64,000 nucleotides of DNA from Paenibacillus_E sp042676385 (GTDB lineage Bacteria; Bacillota; Bacilli; Paenibacillales; NBRC-103111): positions 324,162-388,161 of the forward strand of contig NZ_JBHTHA010000036.1 in the NCBI RefSeq assembly GCF_042676385.1. Direction: 5' to 3'. Both the position numbers and the translations under genes were made by a program. The notes beneath the pieces were generated by a model. The model did no database searches, was not told the origin of the DNA, and worked only from the letters and a program-made list of their open reading frames with translations. Positions 1 through 7,159 of this stretch are shown piece after piece (within the stretch, counting starts at the first letter, position 1; every line of letters starts with the position of its first letter).

Positions 1-288
1 AGCGCCTCCGTGGCTTCCCATGCAAGGCACGATGAAGGGATGCGCGCCTCTCGCTTTAATCGCATCCAAAGTTGTTTTCGTGAAGCCCGCGATGTTGGCG
101 ATCCCACGGCTGCCTACAGCTACAGCCACATGCTGTCCCGGTTCAATGCTTTCCATGACGCCGCTGCCGGCAAGTTTAGCCTCAAGCTCCTTCTCAGGAT
201 GCTCCAAACGGGTTTGGTCAAATTTTTGCCGGATTTTTACCATTTGCGGTATCGGAATATCTTGCAACAGCTCTCTGAGAATGCTCAT
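1..288 (-). CDS. LarA-like (DUF2088) nickel-pincer enzyme family protein, C-terminally truncated by window edge
   Basis: The first 96 codons of a minus-strand gene are present; the rest lies left of position 1. The visible segment contains VGSRGIANI (about residues 62-70) and a VPCMGSHGGA stretch at the cut edge. These glycine-rich motifs are typical of the N-terminal domain of lactate-racemase-like (LarA/DUF2088) proteins, which bind a nickel-pincer nucleotide and interconvert 2-hydroxy acids or related substrates. The ATG at 286-288 has a purine-rich AAAGAGGG sequence about 6 bases upstream. It begins only 4 bases after the stop of the upstream LacI-family gene, so the two are almost certainly co-transcribed and the regulator may control this enzyme. 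The substrate cannot be inferred from the fragment. LarA maturation genes are not visible here. Confidence 0.68.
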   Translation of the reverse strand, partial: MSILRELLQDIPIPQMVKIRQKFDQTRLEHPEKELEAKLAGSGVMESIEPGQHVAVAVGSRGIANIAGFTKTTLDAIKARGAHPFIVPCMGSHGGA

Positions 289-292
289 CGAT

Positions 293-1312
293 TTATCCCT
301 CTTTCCCCACTAAATTCAGTTGTCGTACAGATTCCCGTACAATCAGTTCTGTGCGCAGAAGCACTTGCTCGGTTGCCCGCTGCTTGTTTTCCATATTGCC
401 AAGAAGACGAATGGCGCCTTCTTTGCTGATTTGCTCAATCGGTCTGCGCACCGTCGTTAGAGCGGGAGTCACATAAGCGGCGAAAACCGTATCGTCAAAA
501 CCGACCACCGAGATATCGCCAGGCACGGTCAACCCTGATTCCGAGATCGCTTTCATAGCGCCAAGCGCCATCTCATCATTACAGCAAAATACTGCAGTCG
601 GCCGATCCTCATGTTTTAAAAATTGCTGCATGGCTTGATGACCGCTCTCCAAATCGTATAAACCTGGATAACGATGTTCCGGCTTAAGCGTAATACCATG
701 ATGGACCAAAGCCCTCTCAAAACCTTCCTTCCGGTTTTGGGCGGATTTAAATCCCGCGCGCCCCTCAATCAAGGCAATTTTACGATGTCCTTGCCCGATT
801 AAGTAGGATGCAGCCTGAAACGCTCCATGCTCTTCATCTGAAAGAACGTTCAATACGCCAAAAGTATCTACAGGTCGGTTCAATACAACAAGCGGAATCC
901 CTTTGTCGGCTGCGTGTTCGATAAAAGGCTGATCATCGTCGCTTTGGCTGACGACAATGATGCCGTCAAAGCTTTTGCGCGTGATGGAGTGAAAACTGGT
1001 ATAATCCTCAATTCCTTTGACAATGAGCTGATACCGGTCTTGAATGACGCTATTCACCCCGCGGATTGCTTCATAGAAGAAGCCCGCCGAGGTACCGTTA
1101 CTCAGCGTTGTAAAAAAGAGACCCAAGTTATACGAACGATCCAGCACCAGACTTTTCGCGCTGAAATTGGGCGTATAATCCATTTCCTCCGCGATGGCGC
1201 GAATCCGATCCTTCGTCTCCTCATTGATCAGCGGACTATCGTTCAGCGCCCTGGAAACAGTCGTATGGGAAACTCCCGCCAGACGAGCAATATCTTTGAT
1301 CGTAACGCTCAT
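293..1312 (-). CDS. LacI/GalR-family transcriptional regulator (LacI1)
   Basis: A 339-aa repressor-type protein. The N-terminal helix-turn-helix (about residues 3-25, VTIKDIARLAGVSHTTVSRA) has the invariant LacI-family pattern, and is followed by a periplasmic-binding-protein-like effector domain containing GDISVVGFDD near residue 260. The ATG at 1312 is chosen over upstream in-frame codons because GAGGTGA lies just in front of it and the HTH starts at residue 3, as is usual. It heads a two-gene unit with the LarA-like gene and is separated from the GH4 gene upstream by a hairpin terminator. A promoter resembling TTGTTA-N17-TATTCT overlaps two direct ACACGTTA repeats 11 bp apart, which may be its own operator. 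Effector unknown, probably a sugar or hydroxy acid. Confidence 0.9.
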   Translation of the reverse strand: MSVTIKDIARLAGVSHTTVSRALNDSPLINEETKDRIRAIAEEMDYTPNFSAKSLVLDRSYNLGLFFTTLSNGTSAGFFYEAIRGVNSVIQDRYQLIVKGIEDYTSFHSITRKSFDGIIVVSQSDDDQPFIEHAADKGIPLVVLNRPVDTFGVLNVLSDEEHGAFQAASYLIGQGHRKIALIEGRAGFKSAQNRKEGFERALVHHGITLKPEHRYPGLYDLESGHQAMQQFLKHEDRPTAVFCCNDEMALGAMKAISESGLTVPGDISVVGFDDTVFAAYVTPALTTVRRPIEQISKEGAIRLLGNMENKQRATEQVLLRTELIVRESVRQLNLVGKEG

Positions 1313-1330
1313 AACTTCACCTCTGAGAAC

Positions 1331-1359
1331 AGAATAACACGTTATGCACACGTTAACAA
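1331..1359 (-). promoter_or_regulatory. Putative promoter of the LacI1 unit with two ACACGTTA repeats
   Basis: Read on the minus strand, TTGTTA (plus 1354-1359) and TATTCT (plus 1331-1336) are 17 bases apart. Two copies of ACACGTTA (1337-1344 and 1348-1355) sit inside the spacer exactly one helical turn apart. They are candidate contacts for LacI1 or another regulator. Not tested. Confidence 0.45.
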
Positions 1360-1375
1360 TAGCCACTTTTCGCAT

Positions 1376-1404
1376 AAAAGAAGCTCCCCTCACAGGGAGC
1401 TTCC
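1376..1404 (-). terminator. Rho-independent terminator after the GH4 gene
   Basis: On the minus strand a stem GAAGCTCCC/GGGGAGCTTC with a 5-base loop is followed by TTTT. It lies 10 bases beyond the GH4 stop codon and separates the kinase/GH4 operon from the LacI1 unit. Confidence 0.75.
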
Positions 1405-1414
1405 GAATAACGTC

Positions 1415-2716
1415 TTATTTAAAGAAGTTTGGCAAGTACGGCTTATTCTTCTCCAGCATCTCTTCCATCAAAATCTTGGCTGTACCAACGGAAGGCACCA
1501 GCGGATGATGCACAAGAGCTTGTAAAACGAGGTCTCTATTCCCTTGAACCGCTGCTTCAATGGTTAAGCGCTCGTATGTTTTGACAGCATGCATCAGCCC
1601 TTTTACATGCTCAGGCACTCTGGTTAATCCCATAGGTACCGGTCCTTGCCCGGTCACCACGCAGTTAACTTCGATGCAAGCGTCCTTCGGTAAAAAGTCG
1701 ATCACATTGTTGTTCATCACATTCAGCGTTTGAATGTCCCGCTTATCGTTGTACAGAGAGTCCATCAGATTCACGGCTGCTTCCGAATAGTAGGCTCCAC
1801 CGCGCTTCTCCAGTTGCTTCGGTTTCTCCTGCAGATTCGGATCCTTATAAAGCTCGAACAATTCGTCTTCGACCCGCTTCACGACCTCAGCGCGTGTACC
1901 GTTCTCCTTCTGAGATTGAAGCTGCTCTTGCAGCATAACATCCGTCATATAAAAATATTTCAAATAGTAGGATGGCAGGGACTGAAGGGAACGTAGAAAG
2001 TCAGCGTCCCATTCGCTTGCAGGTACGTTCTTGCCGCTAAATTCTTCTCTCCGATCAAGAAGATCAGCTAATTTATCCTCGCCTCTGATTTCGGCGCGCG
2101 TCACCCAGTGAAGATGATTCAGACCAACGAACTCGGTATAAATTTGCTCGGCCGTCGCCTCGTATTTCTTCATAAGCCATTTGTGCAAACCGATAGGTGC
2201 ATTGCAGAGTCCGATACTCTTCACTTTGGAATACTTGTGAATCGCTTCCGTCACCATACCGGCAGGGTTCGTGAAGTTGAGCAGCCACGCATTCGGGCTG
2301 AGTTCTTCAATATCCTTACAGATATCAAGGAGTACGGGAATAGTGCGAAGTGCTTTCATCATTCCGCCAGGGCCGGTCGTTTCCTGACCGATCACGCCAT
2401 ATTTGTTCGGGATATGTTCATCCCATTTGCGCGCCTCCAAAAGTCCTACACGCATTTGTGTCGAAACGAAATCTGCATGCTCTATCGCTTTTCTGCGATC
2501 CAATGTCAGATGAACCTCAATTGGCAAACCGGACTTTTCAATCATTCTTTTCGCTAAATTACCGACGATCTCCAGTTTATGTTTGCCTTCCTCCACATCC
2601 ACAAACCAGAGCTCCTTCACAGGCAGCTGTGCATATCTTAAAATAAATCCTTCCACGATTTCCGGCGTATAGGAAGAACCTCCGCCAATAATTGCAATTT
2701 TGAGCGCATCTCTCAT
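1415..2716 (-). CDS. Glycoside hydrolase family 4, 6-phospho-beta-glucosidase type
   Basis: A 433-aa GH4 enzyme. These enzymes use NAD+ and a divalent metal to cleave phosphorylated disaccharides by an oxidation-elimination mechanism in the cytoplasm. Visible signatures are the N-terminal Rossmann motif GGGSSYT (residues 11-17), NPAGMVTEA, GLCNAP with the expected metal-ligand Cys at about 171, and GLNHLHW with the partner His at about 201. It resembles LicH/CelF-type 6-phospho-beta-glucosidases more than alpha-galactosidases, but substrate specificity is inference. A GTG at 2725 would overlap the kinase stop (GTGA). I prefer the ATG at 2716, which leaves better room for the AGGA/GAGAAG ribosome site. 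It lies immediately downstream of a sugar kinase, suggesting that an imported disaccharide is phosphorylated by the kinase and then split here, without a PTS. Confidence 0.9.
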   Translation of the reverse strand: MRDALKIAIIGGGSSYTPEIVEGFILRYAQLPVKELWFVDVEEGKHKLEIVGNLAKRMIEKSGLPIEVHLTLDRRKAIEHADFVSTQMRVGLLEARKWDEHIPNKYGVIGQETTGPGGMMKALRTIPVLLDICKDIEELSPNAWLLNFTNPAGMVTEAIHKYSKVKSIGLCNAPIGLHKWLMKKYEATAEQIYTEFVGLNHLHWVTRAEIRGEDKLADLLDRREEFSGKNVPASEWDADFLRSLQSLPSYYLKYFYMTDVMLQEQLQSQKENGTRAEVVKRVEDELFELYKDPNLQEKPKQLEKRGGAYYSEAAVNLMDSLYNDKRDIQTLNVMNNNVIDFLPKDACIEVNCVVTGQGPVPMGLTRVPEHVKGLMHAVKTYERLTIEAAVQGNRDLVLQALVHHPLVPSVGTAKILMEEMLEKNKPYLPNFFK

Positions 2717-2721
2717 TCTTC

Positions 2722-3720
2722 TCACATCCTAGTCTCGTCTAATAGTTGAATAGTCTGATAATCGGACACTGATTTAAGCTTCTCATAAGCTTCAGTGGAA
2801 ACGGAGTCTCCGGCAGCTTCCATCGCCATCCAAACGGCTCCGACCACTGGTTCGACATTCAACTTAACCAGCGTCGCGTAGGGTGCGACCTCGTTAACTG
2901 CCTTTTCGACATAAGCTTCAACGAACGTACCCGCGCCTCTTGCCAATATACTGCCCGCCAGAACGACGTTGAATGTTTCTTGTTCCATTTGGAGGCGTTT
3001 AATTACGGCCGTAGCCGACTTCCCAAGCTCTTCGCCTTGAACTCGCAGAATGCGAAGCGCCACCTCATCGCCTTGTTGTGCCGCTTGGAACAGCAATTTC
3101 GCCGTATTCAGCGGTACGGATTTGTCATGATCCAAAAAGTCGTCAAACATCTCCTTCACCGTGCCATAGCCAAGAAAATTTAGCATCAAATCCGTCAACA
3201 ATGTCGGCTGTTCTCTGCCGTCCCAAGCTCGGATGACGGAGCGAAAAGCTTCTACGGAGAGTGTTCCGCCGCCGCCAAAATCGCCGAACTGATACGTAAA
3301 GCCGCCGCATTGGTAAAACTCGCCCTGCCGATTTTTCCCCGCGCTGTTCGTTCCGCTTCCACAAATGAGAACGATGCCTAAGGGCTCGGACGTCCCGGCT
3401 CGCAAAGCAACCATCGTATCGCAATCAATGGCGTACCGAGGAAATCCCAGTCCGCCAATTAGCGGACGGAGAATTGTATAATCAATCGGTCGATCTGCGC
3501 CAGCAAGGCCAAAGAAGGCATATTCAATATCGCTGAGGGCAAGACCCGTTTGGTGCAGCGCCATTTCAACGGAGTTCGTTATATTCGCGCGTGCTTGCTC
3601 AGCACCTAATTGATGATTGCCATTCCCGCTGTGCCCCTTACCGACTATTTTTCCGTTTTCATCTGTAATTAGCGTATAGGTCTTGCTGCCTCCTGCATCC
3701 ACACCCAAATAATATTTCAT
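2722..3720 (-). CDS. BadF/BadG/BcrA/BcrD-type ATPase, N-acetylglucosamine-kinase-like sugar kinase
   Basis: A 332-aa member of the ASKHA superfamily. The first phosphate-binding loop GVDAGGSKT is at residues 5-13, and a second glycine-rich loop (CGSGTNSAG) lies near residue 120, as in N-acetylglucosamine kinases of the BadF group. It probably phosphorylates an amino sugar or sugar at the expense of ATP in the cytoplasm. The ATG at 3720 is preceded by GGGAG and GGAAG and places the nucleotide-binding motif at the N-terminus; in-frame codons further upstream overlap the LacI2 gene. It sits between LacI2 and the GH4 hydrolase in one operon. The kinase-before-GH4 order suggests joint use of a chitobiose- or cellobiose-like sugar. 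Confidence 0.88.
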   Translation of the reverse strand: MKYYLGVDAGGSKTYTLITDENGKIVGKGHSGNGNHQLGAEQARANITNSVEMALHQTGLALSDIEYAFFGLAGADRPIDYTILRPLIGGLGFPRYAIDCDTMVALRAGTSEPLGIVLICGSGTNSAGKNRQGEFYQCGGFTYQFGDFGGGGTLSVEAFRSVIRAWDGREQPTLLTDLMLNFLGYGTVKEMFDDFLDHDKSVPLNTAKLLFQAAQQGDEVALRILRVQGEELGKSATAVIKRLQMEQETFNVVLAGSILARGAGTFVEAYVEKAVNEVAPYATLVKLNVEPVVGAVWMAMEAAGDSVSTEAYEKLKSVSDYQTIQLLDETRM

Positions 3721-3748
3721 TCTTCCAACTCCCGTATGTCCGTCATCT

Positions 3749-4744
3749 CTAGTTTTGTTTGAATCCCGTTGATTCTCGAACAATCAATTCAGGCTCCAAC
3801 TGCACGGTTATGTTTCGTTTAGCAGTCCCGTCAATCCATTTCAACAAAATATCGACGCCCTGCTTACCCATCTTATCCGCCGGTTGCCGGACAGTTGTTA
3901 ACCTGGGACGAAATTCCGCTGAAAAGATCTGATCATCGAATCCGACAACGGATACGTCACTCGGAACTCGATAACCTTCGTTGCTTAGCGCATTCATAAC
4001 GCCAAAAGCCGTTAGATCGTCTGCAGCAAATACTGCACTTGGCAGTTTTCCCGATTGAATCCAGGCGCTTGCTGCCTGATAACCGGATGTGATGCTAAAA
4101 TCGCCCTGCTCGATCCAAGAAGCCTGTAATCCCGCATCTTGCATAGCGTCTATATAACCTCGTTGTCGTTCAATACTACTTAAAAAGCGCTTTTGGCCGC
4201 TGATATGGGCAATTTCTGTATGTCCGAGATCAATTAAATGCTTCGTGGCCTCGTAACCACCTTTATAATTATCCACAATGACCGATGAAACGGACGGATT
4301 GATGTGTTGGTTATCCAGCAAAACGAACGGAATTTTCTTCTTCTTTAACTCCATTACATATTCATCTTCATGAATGGGCGAGAGCATGATGACGCCATCG
4401 ACCCGATCTTCCTGGAACATGGAATGATGAAAAGATGAGAACACATCTGTAGAAACGGACAGCGCCAGGAAATAGCCTTTTTCTGCAAGTCGATCATTAA
4501 CTTCCTTAACGACTGCATCCAGGAATGAATCGTTCAAAGTAGTAATGGCGAGCCCTATGATTCCGGTCTTGCCACGTGCCAAGCTGCGTGCAGCTGCGTT
4601 CGGATGGTAATCCAGCTCTTTCATGGCCTGCAGGACTTTCTGCCGATTCTTTTCTCGCACAGTACCTGCCTGATTAATGACTCGTGATACGGTAACAACT
4701 GATAATCCGCTTTTTTTGGCAACGTCAAAAATACTTACTTTCAT
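3749..4744 (-). CDS. LacI/GalR-family transcriptional regulator (LacI2)
   Basis: A 331-aa regulator and first gene of the kinase/GH4 operon. The HTH KVSIFDVAKKSGLSVVTVSR occupies residues 2-21. The C-terminal sugar-binding domain carries SDVSVVGFDD and ends in a PELIVRES motif typical of the family. The start at 4744 is the Met directly before the HTH. Two long palindromes, at 4797-4820 and 4891-4914, lie in its leader; the second sits just after a TATAAT box. These are the expected positions for an autorepressor that also controls the downstream genes. The inducer is probably the sugar metabolised by the kinase and GH4 enzyme, but this is inference. Confidence 0.9.
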   Translation of the reverse strand: MKVSIFDVAKKSGLSVVTVSRVINQAGTVREKNRQKVLQAMKELDYHPNAAARSLARGKTGIIGLAITTLNDSFLDAVVKEVNDRLAEKGYFLALSVSTDVFSSFHHSMFQEDRVDGVIMLSPIHEDEYVMELKKKKIPFVLLDNQHINPSVSSVIVDNYKGGYEATKHLIDLGHTEIAHISGQKRFLSSIERQRGYIDAMQDAGLQASWIEQGDFSITSGYQAASAWIQSGKLPSAVFAADDLTAFGVMNALSNEGYRVPSDVSVVGFDDQIFSAEFRPRLTTVRQPADKMGKQGVDILLKWIDGTAKRNITVQLEPELIVRESTGFKQN

Positions 4745-4796
4745 CGGGAAACAACGCTCCTCCCCCAGATTTTCTCGGCAATGATTCTCCATCCCT

Positions 4797-4820
4797 AAAA
4801 GTTATATCGCTTTAACTTTT
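4797..4820. promoter_or_regulatory. Palindromic LacI-type operator, proximal copy
   Basis: A 24-base dyad with arms AAAAGTTATAT and CTTTAACTTTT around a central CG, the classic LacI/GalR symmetry centre. The left arm deviates from perfect symmetry at three inner positions. Centre at 4808.5, within the LacI2 leader. Confidence 0.65.
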
Positions 4821-4890
4821 GGAGCGCACCTCCCCCTATAAAGTTCACTCGATATGTATTCTTAACAAGCATTGCTATTAGTAAGGTCTC

Positions 4891-4914
4891 AAAAGTTAAA
4901 GCACTTTAACTTTC
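4891..4914. promoter_or_regulatory. Palindromic LacI-type operator, distal copy
   Basis: Perfect 10-bp arms AAAGTTAAAG and CTTTAACTTT flank a central CA. The site begins 8 bp downstream of the TATAAT box (minus-strand sense) and so covers the likely transcription start. Its centre is 94 bp from the proximal operator, close to nine helical turns. Confidence 0.7.
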
Positions 4915-4922
4915 ATGTGTTG

Positions 4923-4951
4923 ATTATATACGATGTGCATCTTGTTCAACA
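4923..4951 (-). promoter_or_regulatory. Putative sigma-A promoter of the LacI2-kinase-GH4 operon
   Basis: On the minus strand a perfect TATAAT (plus 4923-4928) is preceded by TTGTTG at 18 bases or TTGAAC at 15 bases. The operator follows immediately. Confidence 0.55.
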
Positions 4952-4974
4952 AGTATCTTTTTACAAAATAACGC

Positions 4975-5013
4975 AAAAGAGAGACCGTATCTAGATACAG
5001 GCTCTCTTTTTAT
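4975..5013. terminator. Terminator hairpin after the 5033-5629 gene
   Basis: AGAGAG/CTCTCT with an inner CCGTATC/GATACAGG stem. T-runs occur on both strands, so it can terminate minus-strand transcription and shield the LacI2 promoter. Confidence 0.6.
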
Positions 5014-5032
5014 TTGACTCCAATATTCATTT

Positions 5033-5629
5033 TCACATCTCCAATAAGAGCATTTCTTGTCTCATTTCCACCAGCTTCAGTTTGCTTTCCAGTACGGCTT
5101 TCTGATCACCTGCCGCGATAGCGTCTTGGAGCGTAGCTAATTCGTAGTCGATTTCCATACGCAATATCGGAATCCGTTCGTCGGTCCGTTTGGATCGCAG
5201 CGCTTGCATCACTTCTTCAAGTGTCACAGTGGGCTCCTTCTGATACAGCACTTTATGCTCGATGCCGCTTATCTCCACCATGCGAATAATTTCACCGAAC
5301 ATAATATTCTCAATGAGAATTTGCCGATCTTTAAACCTTTTTACCACCGCGTGCCCGCGTGTATCGCCAATCAATTTTTCCATCATTTCGGCAAGCTTCT
5401 CATCCTTGAAGGAGTAATTGCCAACAATTTTATATTTCTCACCAATTCGTTCGAACTTCAGCTTGATCAGCTTACGGCCGGTGCGAATCGAAATGATGAA
5501 TTGCAGCTCACTCTCGTTCCAATACAAAGAATAACCTTCCTGAATAAGTGCTTTGATGAAATTCCGGATTAGCCGGCGATCAAATCGTAACTCTAGGTTG
5601 CAATACTCCACTTCATGACTCTTACTCAC
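5033..5629 (-). CDS. Hypothetical cytoplasmic protein, 198 aa
   Basis: I do not recognise the family. The protein is charged and has no signal peptide or membrane segment. It looks mixed alpha/beta in the first 150 residues and ends in a probable coiled coil (LATLQDAIAAGD...VEMRQEMLLLEM). The GTG start at 5629 is chosen because GGAGGGG lies six bases upstream. A TTG at 5680 with GAGGAT in front would add 17 residues and is the alternative. It is monocistronic, bounded by a terminator at 4975-5013. Function cannot be inferred from context. Confidence 0.75.
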   Translation of the reverse strand: MSKSHEVEYCNLELRFDRRLIRNFIKALIQEGYSLYWNESELQFIISIRTGRKLIKLKFERIGEKYKIVGNYSFKDEKLAEMMEKLIGDTRGHAVVKRFKDRQILIENIMFGEIIRMVEISGIEHKVLYQKEPTVTLEEVMQALRSKRTDERIPILRMEIDYELATLQDAIAAGDQKAVLESKLKLVEMRQEMLLLEM

Positions 5630-5827
5630 GGCAATCCCCTCCATATCGAATCCCTGCATTTTATTTAAATATTCAGACAACTTATCCTCTTACCCTTATC
5701 TTATTATGAATTCTATGTTTTAGCAACTTGGATTATTGACATTTTTTTAAGCAAAAGCGTACAAAAATAACTGGCGCCTAAGAGATCGCGGCCCCAGCCC
5801 AATTTTGTAAATATTCCCACTTCTTCT

Positions 5828-6064
5828 TTAGTGCCAGCCCCAGAAAAAGCCGTCTCTTTCCCATGCCGCTCTCCCGCCATGCAATTTCTTAAACGCTTTT
5901 TTCACATCTTTTCCAATAGCCTGATTGCCGTTCTCATTTACGTAGATGAACGATTCCCCAAAAGTTCGGCTAATATAATCGACAGCATCCTTTTGATATA
6001 AAATGCCGGCTGATTTTAATTCTTGAAACATCCATTCCGCTACATCATCTGCTGTATTAGGCAT
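5828..6064 (-). CDS. DUF6953-type small protein
   Basis: A 78-aa protein with the pattern VAEWMFQELK...LYQKDAVDYI...FGESFIYVNENGN...VKKAFKKL...AAWERDGFFW. I associate this pattern with the small conserved Firmicutes family DUF6953, whose function is unknown. The C-terminus WERDGFFWGW is unusually rich in aromatic residues. The ATG at 6064 has GGAGGG 8 bases upstream. It stands alone between two intergenic stretches. Family assignment is from memory of the motif and not a search. Confidence 0.72.
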   Translation of the reverse strand: MPNTADDVAEWMFQELKSAGILYQKDAVDYISRTFGESFIYVNENGNQAIGKDVKKAFKKLHGGRAAWERDGFFWGWH

Positions 6065-6245
6065 GTTCGCTGCCCTCCATTTCAGTCAACTCATCCTCAC
6101 ATTGTAACATAAACCATGATTTTTTTTCATATTAGGTACAAGAGCACAATCACAAAAGCACTTCCCAATAGCCCATTCATTCCTAGCCGCATAACCATAT
6201 GCTATCTCGTAACTCAATTAGATCAAGACGAAAGGGTGAAATTCA

Positions 6246-6350
6246 ATGAGCTATGGAGCAGCGGGTGTAGGTGTTGGATATACATCATCGGCGGCAATTT
6301 TGGTTCTTTTCATTTTGTTGGTAATTATCTCTAGCGCTTTCGTTATCTAA
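6246..6350 (+). CDS. YjcZ-family small sporulation-associated membrane peptide, 34 aa
   Basis: A short gene with AAAGGGTGA in front of the ATG and an intrinsic terminator 18 bases after the stop. The peptide has a Gly/Tyr-rich N-terminus (MSYGAAGVGVGYTSS) followed by one hydrophobic helix (AAILVLFILLVIISSAFVI). This is the architecture of the YjcZ family, made during sporulation in bacilli and of unknown biochemical function. It is monocistronic. The family call rests on composition and layout, since the peptide is too short for more. Confidence 0.78.
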   Translation: MSYGAAGVGVGYTSSAAILVLFILLVIISSAFVI

Positions 6351-6367
6351 TTTATTTCATAAATATG

Positions 6368-6406
6368 AAAGGGCAAGTCTGCAACTTAGCAGACTGCCCT
6401 TTTATT
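6368..6406. terminator. Bidirectional terminator after the YjcZ-family gene
   Basis: AAAGGGCAAGTCTGC pairs with GCAGACTGCCCTTTT (one mismatch) around a 6-base loop. T-runs on both strands serve the plus YjcZ gene and the minus DUF1003 gene. Confidence 0.8.
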
Positions 6407-6448
6407 TGTGCGCTTAACTGGCTTCGGTTTTTCAGAACTAAGACTATC

Positions 6449-7003
6449 CTACTTTTGAAGCAGCTTTTTTATTTCCGCCAATTCTCCGCTCACTTCATTT
6501 CTAAAGCTTGAAAAGTCTGCTTCTATACGATGTAAATGCATTTGCATGTCATTAATTTCTTGCTCCGCTTTATAATTAATTGAGAAGTCAATAACAGTTT
6601 CTCGTTTATCACGTGCTGACTGTCGGTTTTGACTCATCATTATTATTGGCGCTTGGAAAGCGGCGGTAAACGACAAGATCAAATTCAATAGTATAAATGG
6701 CGGCTCATCAAAATGAATCACCTTGGTTAGCGCTAAAGTGTTAATTAGCATCCACAATACCAAAAAGACACTAAAAATAAAAATAAATTTCCAACTTCCT
6801 CCAAAGGCAGCTACTTGATCCGCAATCCTATCGCCACGTGTAGTTCTTTTGGCGTATTCATTCTCTAAATGCGATAAGATATGTTCTTCATAGTCTGCTA
6901 CTAAGCGATTAATTCTAGTACCGTAATCTCTAAGCGCTTCATCGATTTTCATTTCTTCCACAAGTTCACCCCACTGATTTAGTGTTCGTATAAAATTCGA
7001 CAA
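6449..7003 (-). CDS. DUF1003 family membrane protein
   Basis: A 184-aa protein with the DUF1003 core. An amphipathic N-terminus is followed by RGDRIADQVAAFGGSWKFIFIF, two membrane helices (about residues 70-92 and 104-125) separated by FDEPPFILLNLILS, and a charged C-terminal coiled coil (QEINDMQMHLHRIEADF...ELAEIKKLLQK). The function of the family is not established. TTG at 7003 is the first usable start. A GTG 14 codons later, with GGGGTGA just ahead, is an alternative. It is convergent with the YjcZ gene and divergent from the Ser-rich gene at 7160. Confidence 0.85.
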   Translation of the reverse strand: MSNFIRTLNQWGELVEEMKIDEALRDYGTRINRLVADYEEHILSHLENEYAKRTTRGDRIADQVAAFGGSWKFIFIFSVFLVLWMLINTLALTKVIHFDEPPFILLNLILSFTAAFQAPIIMMSQNRQSARDKRETVIDFSINYKAEQEINDMQMHLHRIEADFSSFRNEVSGELAEIKKLLQK

Positions 7004-7101
7004 AAACCAATCATATCCCTTTCAAATCTACAAGAAAAGCACCATCCACACTTGAGTTCGTCACATCGTTTTTCCACTCTTTTTAGACTATTTGGAAAAA
7101 A

Positions 7102-7131
7102 TTGACGAAACGAGTCGTGGTATCATAACAT
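7102..7131 (+). promoter_or_regulatory. Putative promoter of the Ser-rich secreted protein
   Basis: TTGACG (7102-7107) and TAACAT (7126-7131) are separated by 18 bases, followed by GGGGAGGA and the ATG at 7160. Confidence 0.45.
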
Positions 7132-7159
7132 AGATGTCGGGGAGGATTGAGAAAAATAT

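Noticed and set aside
10..429. Plus-strand 139-codon ORF
   Set aside because: Antisense to the LarA-like and LacI1 genes; no ribosome site and the opposite strand encodes recognisable families.
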